Source: Polaromonas sp. CG_9.7
GTDB taxonomy: Bacteria; Pseudomonadota; Gammaproteobacteria; Burkholderiales; Burkholderiaceae_C
DNA length: 52,585 bases
NCBI RefSeq assembly: GCF_015752205.1
Contig: NZ_JADOVG010000023.1
Span: 1 to 52,585, forward strand
Direction: 5' to 3'
Below the pieces are notes generated by a model. It did no database searches and had not been told where the DNA came from. It was given only the letters and a program-made list of their open reading frames with translations. Positions 1-8,620 of this stretch are shown in pieces. Numbering within the stretch: the stretch's first letter is position 1; each line of letters opens with the position of its first letter. Position numbers and translations under genes: made by a program.

Positions 1-72
1 CCGGATGGCCCGCTTGTTGCGCCGCTCATCGCCCAAGTCTATCGTCTCAAATTCAGTGCCTGCCCAGCCCAT
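1..72 (-). CDS. IS4-family (IS50-like) transposase, N-terminal fragment running off the window
   Basis: The minus strand reads ATG at 72-70 followed by 23 codons that stay open to the window edge. The residues include WAGTEFETIDLGDERRNKRA, which matches the start of the N-terminal DNA-binding domain of Tn5/IS50-type transposases (pattern WA.EEF...DLGD.RLNKR). A Shine-Dalgarno-like AAGGA lies a few bases upstream. An IS50-type terminal repeat is found just upstream at 113-131, so this is the 5' end of an element inserted in an aldehyde dehydrogenase gene. Whether the rest of the transposase is intact cannot be seen here. Confidence 0.75.
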   Translation of the reverse strand, partial: MGWAGTEFETIDLGDERRNKRAIR

Positions 73-112
73 CGTTTTCCTTCAAATCTTTCTTGGGGGG
101 GAATTTTGCCGG

Positions 113-131
113 AGTTGTGTATAACGAAATG
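113..131 (-). repeat. Terminal inverted repeat of the IS50-like element
   Basis: Read on the minus strand from 131, the sequence is CATTTCGTTATACACAACT. It keeps the TTATACACAA core of the 19-bp Tn5 outside end and matches at about 13 of 19 positions. The aldehyde dehydrogenase reading frame stops resembling its family exactly at 132, so 131 is taken as the tip of the element. The partner end and the target duplication lie outside the window. Confidence 0.7.
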
Positions 132-440
132 GGCATAGCCGGCCAGGCCGAAAGGCAGACGGTTTGCCTCGAGGATGGCTTCATCGAGCGTGTTGAAGCT
201 CTGAATGGCGGCCACCGGGCCAAAGGGTTCGTCGTTGAGTATCCTGGCGCCCTGCGGTACGTCGGCCAGTACGGTAGGCTGCCAGAAATTGCCCGACTCG
301 CCGATGCGCATGCCACCGGCCAGCAGCGTAGCGCCACGCTCGACCGCATCCTGGGTAAACTCGGCCATCGCCGTGATTCTGCGCGCGTTGGCCAGCGGCC
401 CCATCAGGGTGTCAACGCCAGTTTTTCGAGCCTTTTTGCT
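132..440 (-). pseudogene. Aldehyde dehydrogenase (succinate-semialdehyde type), internal/C-terminal fragment
   Basis: The frame encodes residues typical of the C-terminal third of NAD(P)-dependent aldehyde dehydrogenases: GVDTLMGPLANARR, then FWQPTVLADVP, then the conserved NDEPFGPV segment and LPFGLAGYA. Two ends are broken. On the 3' side the IS50-like end begins at 131, so the last ~40 residues are missing. On the 5' side an in-frame TGA at 443-441 precedes the fragment, and the nucleotide-binding and catalytic cysteine regions are absent. It is therefore a relic without activity. The original substrate cannot be told from this piece; the succinate-semialdehyde subfamily is the closest in feel. 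Confidence 0.75.
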
Positions 441-622
441 TCACCCACTTGGTGACTCCTGCAAATTCGTTGAAACTGGCTCCCAGTCTAGCTTGCAGCC
501 GGGTTACTTGGCTTCAACTGCCGGAAATGGGATAAATCAGTCTGGAAAGAGAAAGGCGCATGTCATGCCGTTGGCAACTTCACGTACACCATGGCAAGCC
601 AGAGGTTTGTCATCGTGACGGG

Positions 623-651
623 TTGCAAAAAGTTGCTTTTTATGCCATATT
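623..651 (+). promoter_or_regulatory. Likely sigma-70 promoter of the toxin-antitoxin pair
   Basis: TTGCAA (623-628) and CATATT (646-651) are separated by 17 bp. They lie about 25 bp upstream of the antitoxin start, with AAGGAG (664-669) as ribosome-binding site. This is a sequence-pattern call only. Confidence 0.4.
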
Positions 652-675
652 AGCCCGTCAAACAAGGAGATGAAG

Positions 676-894
676 ATGGCGGTGGCTTTGAAATTGTCTG
701 ATGAATTGGTGCAGGACGCCAAAGCCGTTGCGGCCGCTGAACACCGCTCGGTGCCCAAGCAAATCGAGTATTGGGCCCGCATCGGAAAAGCCGTGCTGGA
801 AAATCCGGAACTGCCGCTGCGATTGATCCAGGACACGATGCTCTCGCTTGAAGAGGCCAAAGCAGGCCGGGTTTCAGCGTATACGTTCGGTTAG
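676..894 (+). CDS. ParD-like type II antitoxin
   Basis: A 72-residue protein with an N-terminal ALKLSDELVQDAKAVAAAEHR segment, the ribbon-helix-helix-type signature of ParD-like antitoxins. It would bind its own promoter and neutralise the toxin encoded next to it. Two ATGs compete (670 and 676). The AAGGAG at 664-669 abuts the first and sits at correct spacing for the second, so 676 is chosen. The toxin gene starts five bases after the stop, as expected for a cotranscribed pair. The pair may help keep this mobile-element-rich region in the genome (inference). Confidence 0.75.
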   Translation: MAVALKLSDELVQDAKAVAAAEHRSVPKQIEYWARIGKAVLENPELPLRLIQDTMLSLEEAKAGRVSAYTFG

Positions 895-898
895 TCCG

Positions 899-1192
899 GT
901 GGCATTGGCTGTTGTCGCGACGCCGTCGTTTGCCCGCATTGCCAAGAAGCTTCACGCCAGAGAAAAGAAGGTCCTGGACCAGGCGGTCAAAAGCGTTGCC
1001 GATGATCCGGCGCTCGGCGAAGAAAAAAAGGGTGACCTGTCGGGTGTTTTTGTCTATAAATTCAAGCTCAACCAGCAAGAGACGCTGCTGGCGTACAGCT
1101 TGAAGCCTGACAAGCACTCGCCTGACGAAGTGGTGCTGCTCGCTGTGGGGCCGCATGAAAACTTCTACGCGCAACTCAAGCGATCGAGTTGA
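899..1192 (+). CDS. RelE/ParE-superfamily toxin
   Basis: The product (97 residues from GTG 899) reads VVATPSFARIAKKLHAREKK near the start, then a GEEKKGDLSGVFVYKFKL core and an ETLLAYSL strand. This is the layout of small RelE/ParE-fold toxins, which in most studied cases cleave mRNA on the ribosome or poison gyrase; which of the two applies cannot be told here. An alternative ATG at 848 overlaps the antitoxin by 47 bp and would add 17 residues that do not look like the family. The GTG at 899 is preferred, although it lacks a clear ribosome-binding site, which fits translational coupling to the antitoxin. Confidence 0.75.
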   Translation: MALAVVATPSFARIAKKLHAREKKVLDQAVKSVADDPALGEEKKGDLSGVFVYKFKLNQQETLLAYSLKPDKHSPDEVVLLAVGPHENFYAQLKRSS

Positions 1193-1529
1193 TTGCGATG
1201 CGATCCACAACCGCTCAAAAGTCCAACGGGCTCCCATCTTCAAACTCGTCGTGCCGAGTTGTCGTCCGGGGTTCGGGCGGGTCTGTCGGTTTGCGCTCGA
1301 TCGCCCTGCGCTTGCGCGTGACTTGGTAGGCGGTGAGCACCTAGCTGGCCACCAGATCGAGTGCCGGCCGGGCCATGCCTTCGCGGTCCGTTCAGGCCTT
1401 GGGCGTGAGTCTGCCGTTCAGAGCCACCGCTTCGAGGAGTGCGACGCTGTGCATCGGTATCGCCGCATCGGAAACAAAGCGTTGTTGATGTGCGAATGAA
1501 CCCGGCGGCACGTGAGCCCTCTAGCTTGC
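1193..1529. other. Intergenic stretch without a supported gene
   Basis: This gap lies between the toxin and the cytochrome gene. Open frames here are antisense extensions or are interrupted by stops. On the minus strand a short segment (VLTAYQVTRKRRAIERK, around 1290-1340) looks protein-like but is bounded by stops, so it may be a relic of an unidentified gene. No terminator with a clear stem and T-run was seen. Confidence 0.4.
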
Positions 1530-2120
1530 TCAGTTCGAGTGCGGCGCCTTGGAAGCGGGTACGAAACTTTCCGGCCGGTGATCCGCGACGAAGCCATTTC
1601 GGTTCGGCATCTGCACCTGGGGCAGCGTGCGGGCGTCGAGCGTGACATCGGGACCGACGATCTTCGCCTCCGAGAGGATGTAGGCCGAGATGGCATAAAC
1701 CTCGTCGTTGCTCAGACTGCCTGGCGTGTACAGAGGCATTGCACGCTTGACGTAGTCGAACAGCGTAGTCGCATACGGCCAGTAGCTCTCGATCGTCTTC
1801 ACGGGCGCCTTCTTGGCGTCGCTGTTGACCAGGCTGCCGCGACCACCGATGAGCTTGTCTCCGATACCGCCCTGCAACTTGTCGCCGTGGCAGGCCACGC
1901 ACTGTGCCTCGTAGATCGCTTTTCCCTGCACGACCGAGCCCGATCCAGGCGGCAGGCCGCGCCCATCGGGCAGCGGTGAGACAAAGTTCTTCAATTCGTC
2001 GGCGGTCGCAGTGCTGCCGATGCCGAATCCGTCGGCGGCGTCGTTACTCGCCGCGAAGCACGAACTGGTGAGTAGACAGAAGGCGGCGAAACGAAGTCCG
2101 CGCTCAATAGTGGTGGACAT
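1530..2120 (-). CDS. soxD: Cytochrome c subunit of sulfite dehydrogenase (SoxD-like)
   Basis: A 196-residue exported c-type cytochrome. It has an N-terminal hydrophobic signal (LRFAAFCLLTSSCFA), a single heme site CVACHG about 80 residues in, and a later MPLYTPGSLS segment that can supply the axial methionine. It would take electrons from SoxC in the periplasm. The start ATG at 2120 overlaps the end of soxC by 17 bp, so the two are translationally coupled. Classical SoxD proteins are larger and carry two hemes; this short one-heme form resembles the small cytochromes that follow soxC/sorA in many Burkholderiales. The symbol is therefore by context. Confidence 0.75.
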   Translation of the reverse strand: MSTTIERGLRFAAFCLLTSSCFAASNDAADGFGIGSTATADELKNFVSPLPDGRGLPPGSGSVVQGKAIYEAQCVACHGDKLQGGIGDKLIGGRGSLVNSDAKKAPVKTIESYWPYATTLFDYVKRAMPLYTPGSLSNDEVYAISAYILSEAKIVGPDVTLDARTLPQVQMPNRNGFVADHRPESFVPASKAPHSN

Positions 2121-3402
2121 TGGAGACCTTTCCGTCGTTCGCGACCTGCCAGCTCTGAATGGCATTCAAGTGATAGATGGAGCCGGTTGGACCATTCAGC
2201 GCACCGCCGCGCGCGGCAATCACCTGCCCGAGTGTGGGTTGCACGTAGCCCATGTCGTCAGTGCAGCGGCTTTGCAGGATGGCCGCTTTGCCGTCCCACC
2301 GCCAAGGCAATCGAAAGCGCGTGTGGCAAATGGGCAGAAAAGGGCCCTGCAGCGCTGCCGTCTTCCAGGTCGCGCCGCCGTTGGTCGAGACCTCTACCTT
2401 CTTGATTGCCCCGCGACCGGACCACGCTAATCCAGTGATCTCCTGAAAGCCCGGACCATCGAGTTGCATTTCGCCGGAGGGCGAAGTGATGACGGACTTG
2501 GCATCCATCTCGAACGAAAACTGCACCGCCTTGCCGTTGGGCATCAGGTCGGTGTACTTGGAGGTCTCCTCGCGCGTCATGAAGGGCGTGTCGGAGACTT
2601 CGATGCGGCGCAGCCACTTGATGTGGGTGTTGCCTTCGTAGCCCGGAACGATCAACCGAAGCGGATAGCCCTGCTCGGGCCGCAGCGCTTCTCCGTTCTG
2701 GCCGTAAGCCACCAGACAGTCCTTCAGCGCCTTGGCCATCGGGATGCTGCGTGTCATTACCGAGGCGTCGCCGCCTTCGGCCAGCAGCCATTTAGCATCG
2801 GTGCGAAGACCCGCTTCGCGCAGCACCGTGGCCAGAGGCACGCCGGTCCATTCGGAGCACGAGGTGAGGCCATGCGTTCCCTGCACCGTCTTCAGTGTCG
2901 GCTTGGACCATTCGGTCAGGCCGTTGCCCGAGCACTCGATGAACATGATGCGCGACAGCGACGGGAAGCGCCGGATGTCGGCCATCGTAAACTTGCGTGG
3001 CTGCTTGACCATGCCATGCACGTACAGCATGTGCTTGGCCGGGTCGATCACCGCAGTGCCGCCGTGGCTGCGCTCGAAGTGAAGGCCCGAAGGCGTGATG
3101 ATGCCGATGCTGTTCTGCAACGGCGTCAAGGTCCACGACGACTGCGGTGTCGCAGTCTTGAAACGTGTGCGCACTTCAGTCTCAAACTGCGAGCGCGAGC
3201 CATAGCTGGAGTCCTCCAGCGGATAGCCCTGGATCTTGGTCGCATCGGCTGGCACCTCGCGTTCAACCGCGCTCAGCGGCGCCGCTGCGCGCGCGGTACC
3301 TGCGGCACCGACGATGGCTGCCGTGCCGTTGATCAAAAAGCGTCTTCGGAGGCTGCGCATGCGCTCGGCATCGGCAGTGGCTGCAGGGGTTCGATTTTCC
3401 AT
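2104..3402 (-). CDS. soxC: Sulfite dehydrogenase, molybdenum-cofactor subunit (SoxC family)
   Basis: The 432-residue product belongs to the sulfite oxidase family, which oxidises sulfite (or Sox-bound sulfur) in the periplasm. A twin-arginine-type signal (SLRRRFLINGTAA, residues 17-29) fits export of a folded molybdoprotein. The molybdopterin domain contains the cofactor-binding cysteine in MFIECSGNG (about Cys157). The C-terminal half carries the Mo-cofactor dimerisation domain (MQLDGPGF, STNGGATWK, WRWDG). ATG 3402 is preferred over a TTG one codon upstream because GAGGAG sits at good spacing. The partner cytochrome gene overlaps downstream. No other sox genes are in view, so full thiosulfate oxidation cannot be claimed; a role in removing sulfite from organosulfur breakdown is plausible. 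Confidence 0.9.
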   Translation of the reverse strand: MENRTPAATADAERMRSLRRRFLINGTAAIVGAAGTARAAAPLSAVEREVPADATKIQGYPLEDSSYGSRSQFETEVRTRFKTATPQSSWTLTPLQNSIGIITPSGLHFERSHGGTAVIDPAKHMLYVHGMVKQPRKFTMADIRRFPSLSRIMFIECSGNGLTEWSKPTLKTVQGTHGLTSCSEWTGVPLATVLREAGLRTDAKWLLAEGGDASVMTRSIPMAKALKDCLVAYGQNGEALRPEQGYPLRLIVPGYEGNTHIKWLRRIEVSDTPFMTREETSKYTDLMPNGKAVQFSFEMDAKSVITSPSGEMQLDGPGFQEITGLAWSGRGAIKKVEVSTNGGATWKTAALQGPFLPICHTRFRLPWRWDGKAAILQSRCTDDMGYVQPTLGQVIAARGGALNGPTGSIYHLNAIQSWQVANDGKVSNVHHY

Positions 3403-3513
3403 CAAATTGTCTCCTCTTCGGTCGTGAATCGGTCTGTGGCCAGGTGCATGGGGTGCGCTTGTCGTCGCCCCAGTGCCTGTATCGTCAACGTCCGGTGCTC
3501 AGGGCGCCAACCC

Positions 3514-4728
3514 TCATTTCCACAATGAACACTTCGACTCAGACTTCGTCGCAAAAGCCTGATCGCCTGGTACTATTGTGATCAACTTGTAGTAATCCCA
3601 CGGATACTTTGACTCGCTGGGGTCCTTGACTTGCATCAAGAACATGTCGTGGACCATGCGGCCATCGGCTCGGATAGTTCCGTTTGTAGCGAACATATCG
3701 TTGATCTTCGTTGACTTCATTTTGGCCATGACTTTGTCGCCGTCGGTAGAGCCAACTGCCTTCACGGCTTTCAGATAAGTCATAGTGGCCGAGTAGTCCG
3801 CAGCCTGCGTTGACGAGGGTTCCTTATTCATTTTCTGAAAATAACGTTTGGACCATTCTCGCGTCTCGGGGGTGCGATCCCAATACCAGGCGTCGGCCAG
3901 ATACATACCCTTTGTGGCGTTCAAACCCAACGCATGTACGTCGGTGATGAACATCAGCAGGCCTGCCAGTTTCATGGTTTTTGTGATGCCGAATTCGTTG
4001 GCTGCTTTGATGGCGTTGACCGTATCACCTCCTGAGTTCGCCAAGCCAAGAATCTTGGCTTTTGAGCTCTGCGCCTGAAGTAGGAAAGATGCGAAGTCTG
4101 AGGTGTTCAGTGGATGTTTGACACTGCCTAAAACCTTTCCTCCGTTGGCTTTGACTACATCAGACGCGTCCTTTTCAAGAGAGGCGCCAAAGGCATAATC
4201 GGCAGCGAGGAAGTACCAGGAGTCACCGCCCTGCTTGACGATCGCTGAACCCGCGACCTTCGACAGTGCGACCGTGTCGTACGAGTAGTGCACGGTGTAC
4301 GGCGTGCACTCTTCGTTGGTAAGGCGCGATGTACCTGCGGAAACCACGATGATTGGCTTCTTCTTTTCAGCTGCTACTTTGTTCATCGCCAGTGTCACGC
4401 CCGAATTGGTGCCGCCGATCAAGACGTCGACGTTCTGCTGATCAATCCATTCACGGGACTTGGACGCGGCTATATCGGCTTTATTTTGATGATCAGCCAC
4501 CAACAATTCAATCTTCTTGCCGTTGACCTCACCACCGAAGTCGGCGATAGCCATCTTGATCGCTTCCACGCCGCCAGGACCGTCAATGTCCGAATAGAGT
4601 CCGGATATATCGGTGATGAACCCGATGCGGACAACATTGCTGGAGTTTTGTGAGATTGCTGCGCCGCTTCCCGCGAGTGTTACTAAAGAACATGCTACAG
4701 CTACCAAACGTTTATGTTTCGTTTTCAT
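3514..4728 (-). CDS. ABC transporter substrate-binding protein, branched-chain amino acid/amide type
   Basis: A 404-residue periplasmic binding protein with a cleavable signal (residues about 1-27, KRLVAVACSLVTLAGSGAAIS). Its type I fold shows the LivJ-like opening VVRIGFITDISGLYSDIDGPGG, followed by AIADFGGEVNGKKIELL. No permease or ATPase genes of a Liv system are adjacent, so it would have to work with components encoded elsewhere. It follows acuI on the same strand after 59 bp and may belong to the acyl-CoA operon. It could instead start its own unit, as the intervening sequence holds no obvious terminator. The ligand is unknown; proteins of this type in aromatic- and organic-acid operons often bind the operon's substrate. 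Confidence 0.85.
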   Translation of the reverse strand: MKTKHKRLVAVACSLVTLAGSGAAISQNSSNVVRIGFITDISGLYSDIDGPGGVEAIKMAIADFGGEVNGKKIELLVADHQNKADIAASKSREWIDQQNVDVLIGGTNSGVTLAMNKVAAEKKKPIIVVSAGTSRLTNEECTPYTVHYSYDTVALSKVAGSAIVKQGGDSWYFLAADYAFGASLEKDASDVVKANGGKVLGSVKHPLNTSDFASFLLQAQSSKAKILGLANSGGDTVNAIKAANEFGITKTMKLAGLLMFITDVHALGLNATKGMYLADAWYWDRTPETREWSKRYFQKMNKEPSSTQAADYSATMTYLKAVKAVGSTDGDKVMAKMKSTKINDMFATNGTIRADGRMVHDMFLMQVKDPSESKYPWDYYKLITIVPGDQAFATKSESKCSLWK

Positions 4729-4787
4729 AATCTCTGCTTTCTGTTTATTGAACTATTGGCGGGCGATCACGCGTAATCTTGACGACC

Positions 4788-5783
4788 TTAAGCGTTAACA
4801 TCAACCACAAAACGCCCACGAACAGTGCCGGCGAGAATATTTTTTGCAATTTCAGGTGCATCGGCCAAATTGACACGTTGTGCAATAGCTGCGATCGCGT
4901 TGCGATCCAGATCTTTAGCGAGTCGCGCCCACGCTTGTTTGCGCATACTCTGGGGCGCCATCACGCTATCGATTCCGATGAGCTTCACGCCGCGCAAAAT
5001 AAAAGGCGCGACAGTGACTGGGAAATCCATTCCCTGAGCGAGGCCGCAGGCGGTCACTGTGCCACCATATCGAGTTGATGCGCATGCGTTGGCGAGTGTG
5101 TGCGAGCCGAGCGTATCAATCACACCCGCCCATCGCTCTTTCTGCAAAGGCTTGCCAGCGACGGAAAGTGAATTACGGTCAATAATTTCTTTGGCGCCGA
5201 GCGATTCCAAATAGCCGTGCTCCGTTGCCTTACCTGTGGACGCAACGACACGGTAGCCCAGCCCTGTAAGTAACGACACCGCCACCGACCCTACGCCACC
5301 GGTAGCACCCGTTACCAGGATCTCACCGTCGTCCGGCTTTAACCCTTGTTGTTCGAGTCCGAGCACGCACAGCATCGCGGTGTAACCTGCCGTGCCAATT
5401 GCCATGGCATCAAAGGCTGTTAAGGATTCGGGTAAGCGTACTAACCAGTCTCCTTTGACACGTGCCTTCTGCGCGAGCCCGCCCCAGTGCGATTCACCAA
5501 CGCCCCAGCCGTTGAGGATGACTTTGTCACCCATTACCCAATTGGGGTCTTCGCTTGCGGTGACGGTACCAGCAAAATCGATTCCGGGAACCATTGGAAA
5601 TTTTCTGACTACTGGCGATTTTCCTGTAATCGCGAGGCCATCTTTGTAGTTGACCGTTGAGAACGCAACATCGACTGTGACAGCGTTGGACTCAAACACC
5701 GGTAGTGCACTGTCATCCAGCTTCTTTACGGATGCTGATGTGATCTTGTCAGTGTTTTGTTCGAGATAAATGGCAGAAAACAT
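4788..5783 (-). CDS. acuI: Acrylyl-CoA reductase AcuI / YhdH-type medium-chain dehydrogenase
   Basis: The 331-residue protein has the GroES-like N-terminal half (STVNYKDGLAITGKSP, then VPGIDFAGTV) and the Rossmann nucleotide-binding motif TGATGGVGSVAVSLL in the middle. It lacks the zinc-binding cysteines of alcohol dehydrogenases. Length and motifs match the AcuI/YhdH group, whose members reduce acrylyl-CoA to propionyl-CoA with NADPH, a detoxifying step in acrylate, DMSP and 3-hydroxypropionate metabolism. A TetR-type gene lies immediately upstream, as in the acuR-acuI pair of Rhodobacter. Together with the ligase and hydratase this supports breakdown of a C3 acid; the exact substrate is not proven. 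Confidence 0.85.
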   Translation of the reverse strand: MFSAIYLEQNTDKITSASVKKLDDSALPVFESNAVTVDVAFSTVNYKDGLAITGKSPVVRKFPMVPGIDFAGTVTASEDPNWVMGDKVILNGWGVGESHWGGLAQKARVKGDWLVRLPESLTAFDAMAIGTAGYTAMLCVLGLEQQGLKPDDGEILVTGATGGVGSVAVSLLTGLGYRVVASTGKATEHGYLESLGAKEIIDRNSLSVAGKPLQKERWAGVIDTLGSHTLANACASTRYGGTVTACGLAQGMDFPVTVAPFILRGVKLIGIDSVMAPQSMRKQAWARLAKDLDRNAIAAIAQRVNLADAPEIAKNILAGTVRGRFVVDVNA

Positions 5784-5816
5784 AGATTCCTTTAATAAAG
5801 TTCAAACATTTAGAAA

Positions 5817-6467
5817 TCAGGTACGTGCACGTTCTGACAGCGTGGGTCGAACTGGTAGGAGCATGTGGTCGAAGAAAAGCATGCTGATATTTTCAAGGGG
5901 TTTGGTAGAGCGCTCAAGCTTGGCGCATAGCACCGCACCCTCCCAAGCGCTCCAAAAGAACTGCGCGAGTTGTTGCGAGTCAACCGATGTAGAGATTTCT
6001 CCGGCGGCCTTAGCATCGTCGATGCATGAGCTGAAACGATGCTGCCATTCGTTCAGCAACTCAAGAAGACGCACCCTAACGCCGTCTTCCAGGCTAGCCA
6101 TTTCTTGGCCCAGATTGCCTACCAGGCAGCCGCGTTTGAATTCGAAACGCTGCACAGCATTAGTCGCTTCTTCAGTGAAAGATTTCAGCCGTTTCAGCGG
6201 CGTTAGGCTTTCCTCGTTTAACGCGCGATCCAGCTTTTTGGCGAAGTAGGTTTCGTAGTTTTTTATCACTTCAAACACGTACTCCTCCTTAGTGCCGAAG
6301 TAGTAGTAGAAAGAACCTTTTGGAACCCCAGCCGTTTGTACGATTTCGTCGAGGCCGGTATTGAAGAAGCCTTTTTGGGTGAATAAAGCTGTTCCAACAT
6401 CGATAAGCAACTTGCGCTTGATGTCACCTCGGCGCTTTAGCGGTGTTTTTTCTGGAATCTTGTTCAT
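5817..6467 (-). CDS. acuR: TetR-family regulator, AcuR-like
   Basis: The 216-residue product begins with a TetR DNA-binding domain: KRKLLIDVGTALFTQKGFFNTGLDEIVQTAGVPKGSFYYYF in its standard position, shown by GLDEIVQTAGVPKGSFYYYF. The C-terminal part is the effector-binding domain. ATG 6467 (MNKIPEKTP) is chosen because the family normally has a short tail before the first helix; an upstream ATG at 6521 would add 18 unlike residues. It sits 33 bp upstream of acuI, the arrangement known for AcuR, which senses acrylate. The perfect palindrome at 10198-10227 is a good candidate for its operator, although no second copy was seen in front of acuR itself. Confidence 0.75.
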   Translation of the reverse strand: MNKIPEKTPLKRRGDIKRKLLIDVGTALFTQKGFFNTGLDEIVQTAGVPKGSFYYYFGTKEEYVFEVIKNYETYFAKKLDRALNEESLTPLKRLKSFTEEATNAVQRFEFKRGCLVGNLGQEMASLEDGVRVRLLELLNEWQHRFSSCIDDAKAAGEISTSVDSQQLAQFFWSAWEGAVLCAKLERSTKPLENISMLFFDHMLLPVRPTLSERART

Positions 6468-6542
6468 AGTAGAGGCTGTAGTCGTTATTGTTCGTGTTTC
6501 GATTGGTGTGCATTGCCGCAATAGTGGTCAGGCGTCATTGGA

Positions 6543-7745
6543 TCAAACAACTCTTGTGGTATTCGCCGGTGGCGCGGAAGGTCTCAAAAGAGTACGCATG
6601 CAAATAAGACCGATGACTGGCCCTGGCAGCAAGATCCACGCGATTTTGCTGCCTATCAATGGCTGCGCTGACGTAGCGAGCAGTATCGAAAATGTAGTCA
6701 GAAGAAAACCGATACTATTTTGGATAGTCAGAGCGCTGCCCACCAGATCAGGAGGGCAGGCCTTGATTGAAAGCGCCGAGAACTGAGGGGAATCGGCAAC
6801 CACAGCAAGTCCCCAAATCAGCATGACAGTGATCACAATACCAGACGGCAACTCGTCGAGAAACGGGTAGAGGAAGCAGACCCCTCCTGACGTAATTAAG
6901 GCCCACCACGCGACCTTGGCACTACCAAATCTTCGGCTAAGCACTCCCCCTGCGGTGCATCCGATCGTGCCCATCGCGATCACGGCGAAAGCCCACCCCG
7001 ATATCAACGCTGGTGACGAGGCTCCCTCACGACTTAACACAGGCACCAGCAACACAGGCACCAGCGTCCAGAACGCGTAGAGTTCCCACATGTGCCCGAA
7101 GTAACCGAACGCTGATGCACGGAAGTCAGGCACTCGGAAAGCACTAAATACGTGTTGGTGGGTGACGTTTTGTACGCGACTCTTGACTTTTAAGTGTGGA
7201 CCATCGCCTAGCAGTGCGATCACAACGGCGCCAATCACTGCCAGTGCCGAAGACGTTAGGATGACCCCCTGCCAAGAGATCGCGCCGCCCATCATTCGAA
7301 TTCCGTGTGGGAGTGCGGTGCCTAGCGTTAGCATGCCAACGAGCAATCCGAGACTCTGGCCCGCGCGCAGCGGATCCCAGCTCACGATTAACTTCATCCC
7401 AAGAGGATAGATACCGGCCAGCGTGATGCCTACCGCAAATCGAAACCACATCGCAGAAGGCAGATCGTTACTGGCGAATGCGAATCCTGCGTTGAAGATC
7501 GCACCCAGCAAGCTACAAATCGTGAAGATGCGACTCGCTGGAAAGCGGTCAGCGAAACCGGTCAATCCGAACGTCAGCGTACCGATGATGAATCCACCCT
7601 GAACAGCATTTGTCAGCCAGCCTAAATCGCCCGTTGAAAGGCCCCAGATGCGCTGCAGGTCGTCAGCTGCGCTATTGGCGCTGAACCAAAGCGACGTACC
7701 GCACAGTTGTGCGAGAACAATCCATGCAACGGGAGGAATTTTCAC
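6543..7745 (-). CDS. Major facilitator superfamily transporter
   Basis: About 400 residues with twelve predicted membrane segments and the MFS-type loop after helix 2 ([18 protein letters not shown]). The predicted start is GTG 7745, which overlaps the stop of the enoyl-CoA hydratase as GTGA, indicating translational coupling. An upstream in-frame ATG (7778) would lie inside the hydratase gene. By context it imports, or exports, the acid processed by this operon. The family does not give the substrate. Confidence 0.8.
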   Translation of the reverse strand: MKIPPVAWIVLAQLCGTSLWFSANSAADDLQRIWGLSTGDLGWLTNAVQGGFIIGTLTFGLTGFADRFPASRIFTICSLLGAIFNAGFAFASNDLPSAMWFRFAVGITLAGIYPLGMKLIVSWDPLRAGQSLGLLVGMLTLGTALPHGIRMMGGAISWQGVILTSSALAVIGAVVIALLGDGPHLKVKSRVQNVTHQHVFSAFRVPDFRASAFGYFGHMWELYAFWTLVPVLLVPVLSREGASSPALISGWAFAVIAMGTIGCTAGGVLSRRFGSAKVAWWALITSGGVCFLYPFLDELPSGIVITVMLIWGLAVVADSPQFSALSIKACPPDLVGSALTIQNSIGFLLTTFSILLATSAQPLIGSKIAWILLPGPVIGLICMRTLLRPSAPPANTTRVV

Positions 7746-8566
7746 GATTGCCCTTTGGCAAACCGTTCGTCGCGCCATGCAATCGCATTACGCATGCCTC
7801 GCTCGCGCGCGATGTCCATGAACGCACGCTTGTCGGGAGAGCCGTGTGATTCGATAGTGTGGTCGATGTCGAGCGCCACCTTTAGCGCTGTCGACATTCC
7901 CTGGATCTCGTACGTGCGGTTAAGAGCCTTCTTCGTTTCGGCCACCAGACTTGGGTCCATCAACGCTATGCTGCGTGCAGCGCGCAGCGCCTCTTCAACG
8001 TGCGTGCCCAGTGCGACCACACGGCTCACAAGTCCCATGGTGAGCGCATCGTTCGCTGAAATGCGATCGTCGGCCATTAGAATGATGCGCTTGGCTTGCT
8101 TGGGACTGGTCATCCATGGAAGCAACATGGTTACGATGCCTGCGCCGAACTTGAGTTCAGGCTCGCCGAAGACTGCGTCTTCGGACGCAATCGTAATATC
8201 GCACGCCATTGCCAGTTCAAAGGCACCGGCCAGGCAGGCACCGTGGACCGCAGCGATGGTCGGTTTCGGGCTGTTCCAGAAGCGCATCGTTGTGTTGAAG
8301 TCGAGGTCTAGGATTTCGCGCCAAACCTTTGCGCCTTCAGGCTGCTGTTCCATCTGTGCCTTGAGGTCGAATCCTGATGAAAATGCGCGGCCGCTACCGC
8401 TGACGATGATGACGCGCACATTGGCATCGGCCTCAGCCTGATCCATCGCGAGGTTGATTTCCTCAAGCGAGGCCTTGTTCAAGGCATTGAGTCTTTCGGG
8501 GCGATTAAGGATGATATGCGCGACATGGTCGCTAACGTCTAAAACGATTGATTGGTAGAAAGTCAT
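7742..8566 (-). CDS. Enoyl-CoA hydratase/isomerase (crotonase family)
   Basis: A 274-residue crotonase-fold enzyme. The oxyanion-hole region is [12 protein letters not shown] and [15 protein letters not shown]. Both acidic residues used by hydratases are present, in FELAMACD and in FGEPEL, which favours hydration of a 2-enoyl-CoA over other crotonase reactions. It lies between the ligase and the transporter in a tightly packed minus-strand operon. With AcuI present, acrylyl-CoA hydration to 3-hydroxypropionyl-CoA is one plausible reaction; longer or sulfur-bearing enoyl-CoAs (DmdD-like) cannot be excluded. Confidence 0.85.
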   Translation of the reverse strand: MTFYQSIVLDVSDHVAHIILNRPERLNALNKASLEEINLAMDQAEADANVRVIIVSGSGRAFSSGFDLKAQMEQQPEGAKVWREILDLDFNTTMRFWNSPKPTIAAVHGACLAGAFELAMACDITIASEDAVFGEPELKFGAGIVTMLLPWMTSPKQAKRIILMADDRISANDALTMGLVSRVVALGTHVEEALRAARSIALMDPSLVAETKKALNRTYEIQGMSTALKVALDIDHTIESHGSPDKRAFMDIARERGMRNAIAWRDERFAKGQS

Positions 8567-8620
8567 GGTATTTCAGTCAGGATTGTTTCGGTGATTCAAT
8601 GCAATTTGGGATGCACACAC

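Noticed and set aside
1240..1902. Minus-strand open frame of 220 codons
   Set aside because: It overlaps the cytochrome c gene in another frame; the cytochrome frame has the heme motif and signal peptide.
2464..3528. Plus-strand open frame of 354 codons
   Set aside because: Antisense to soxC; rich in His/Arg/Gln as expected for a shadow frame, no ribosome-binding site or domain.
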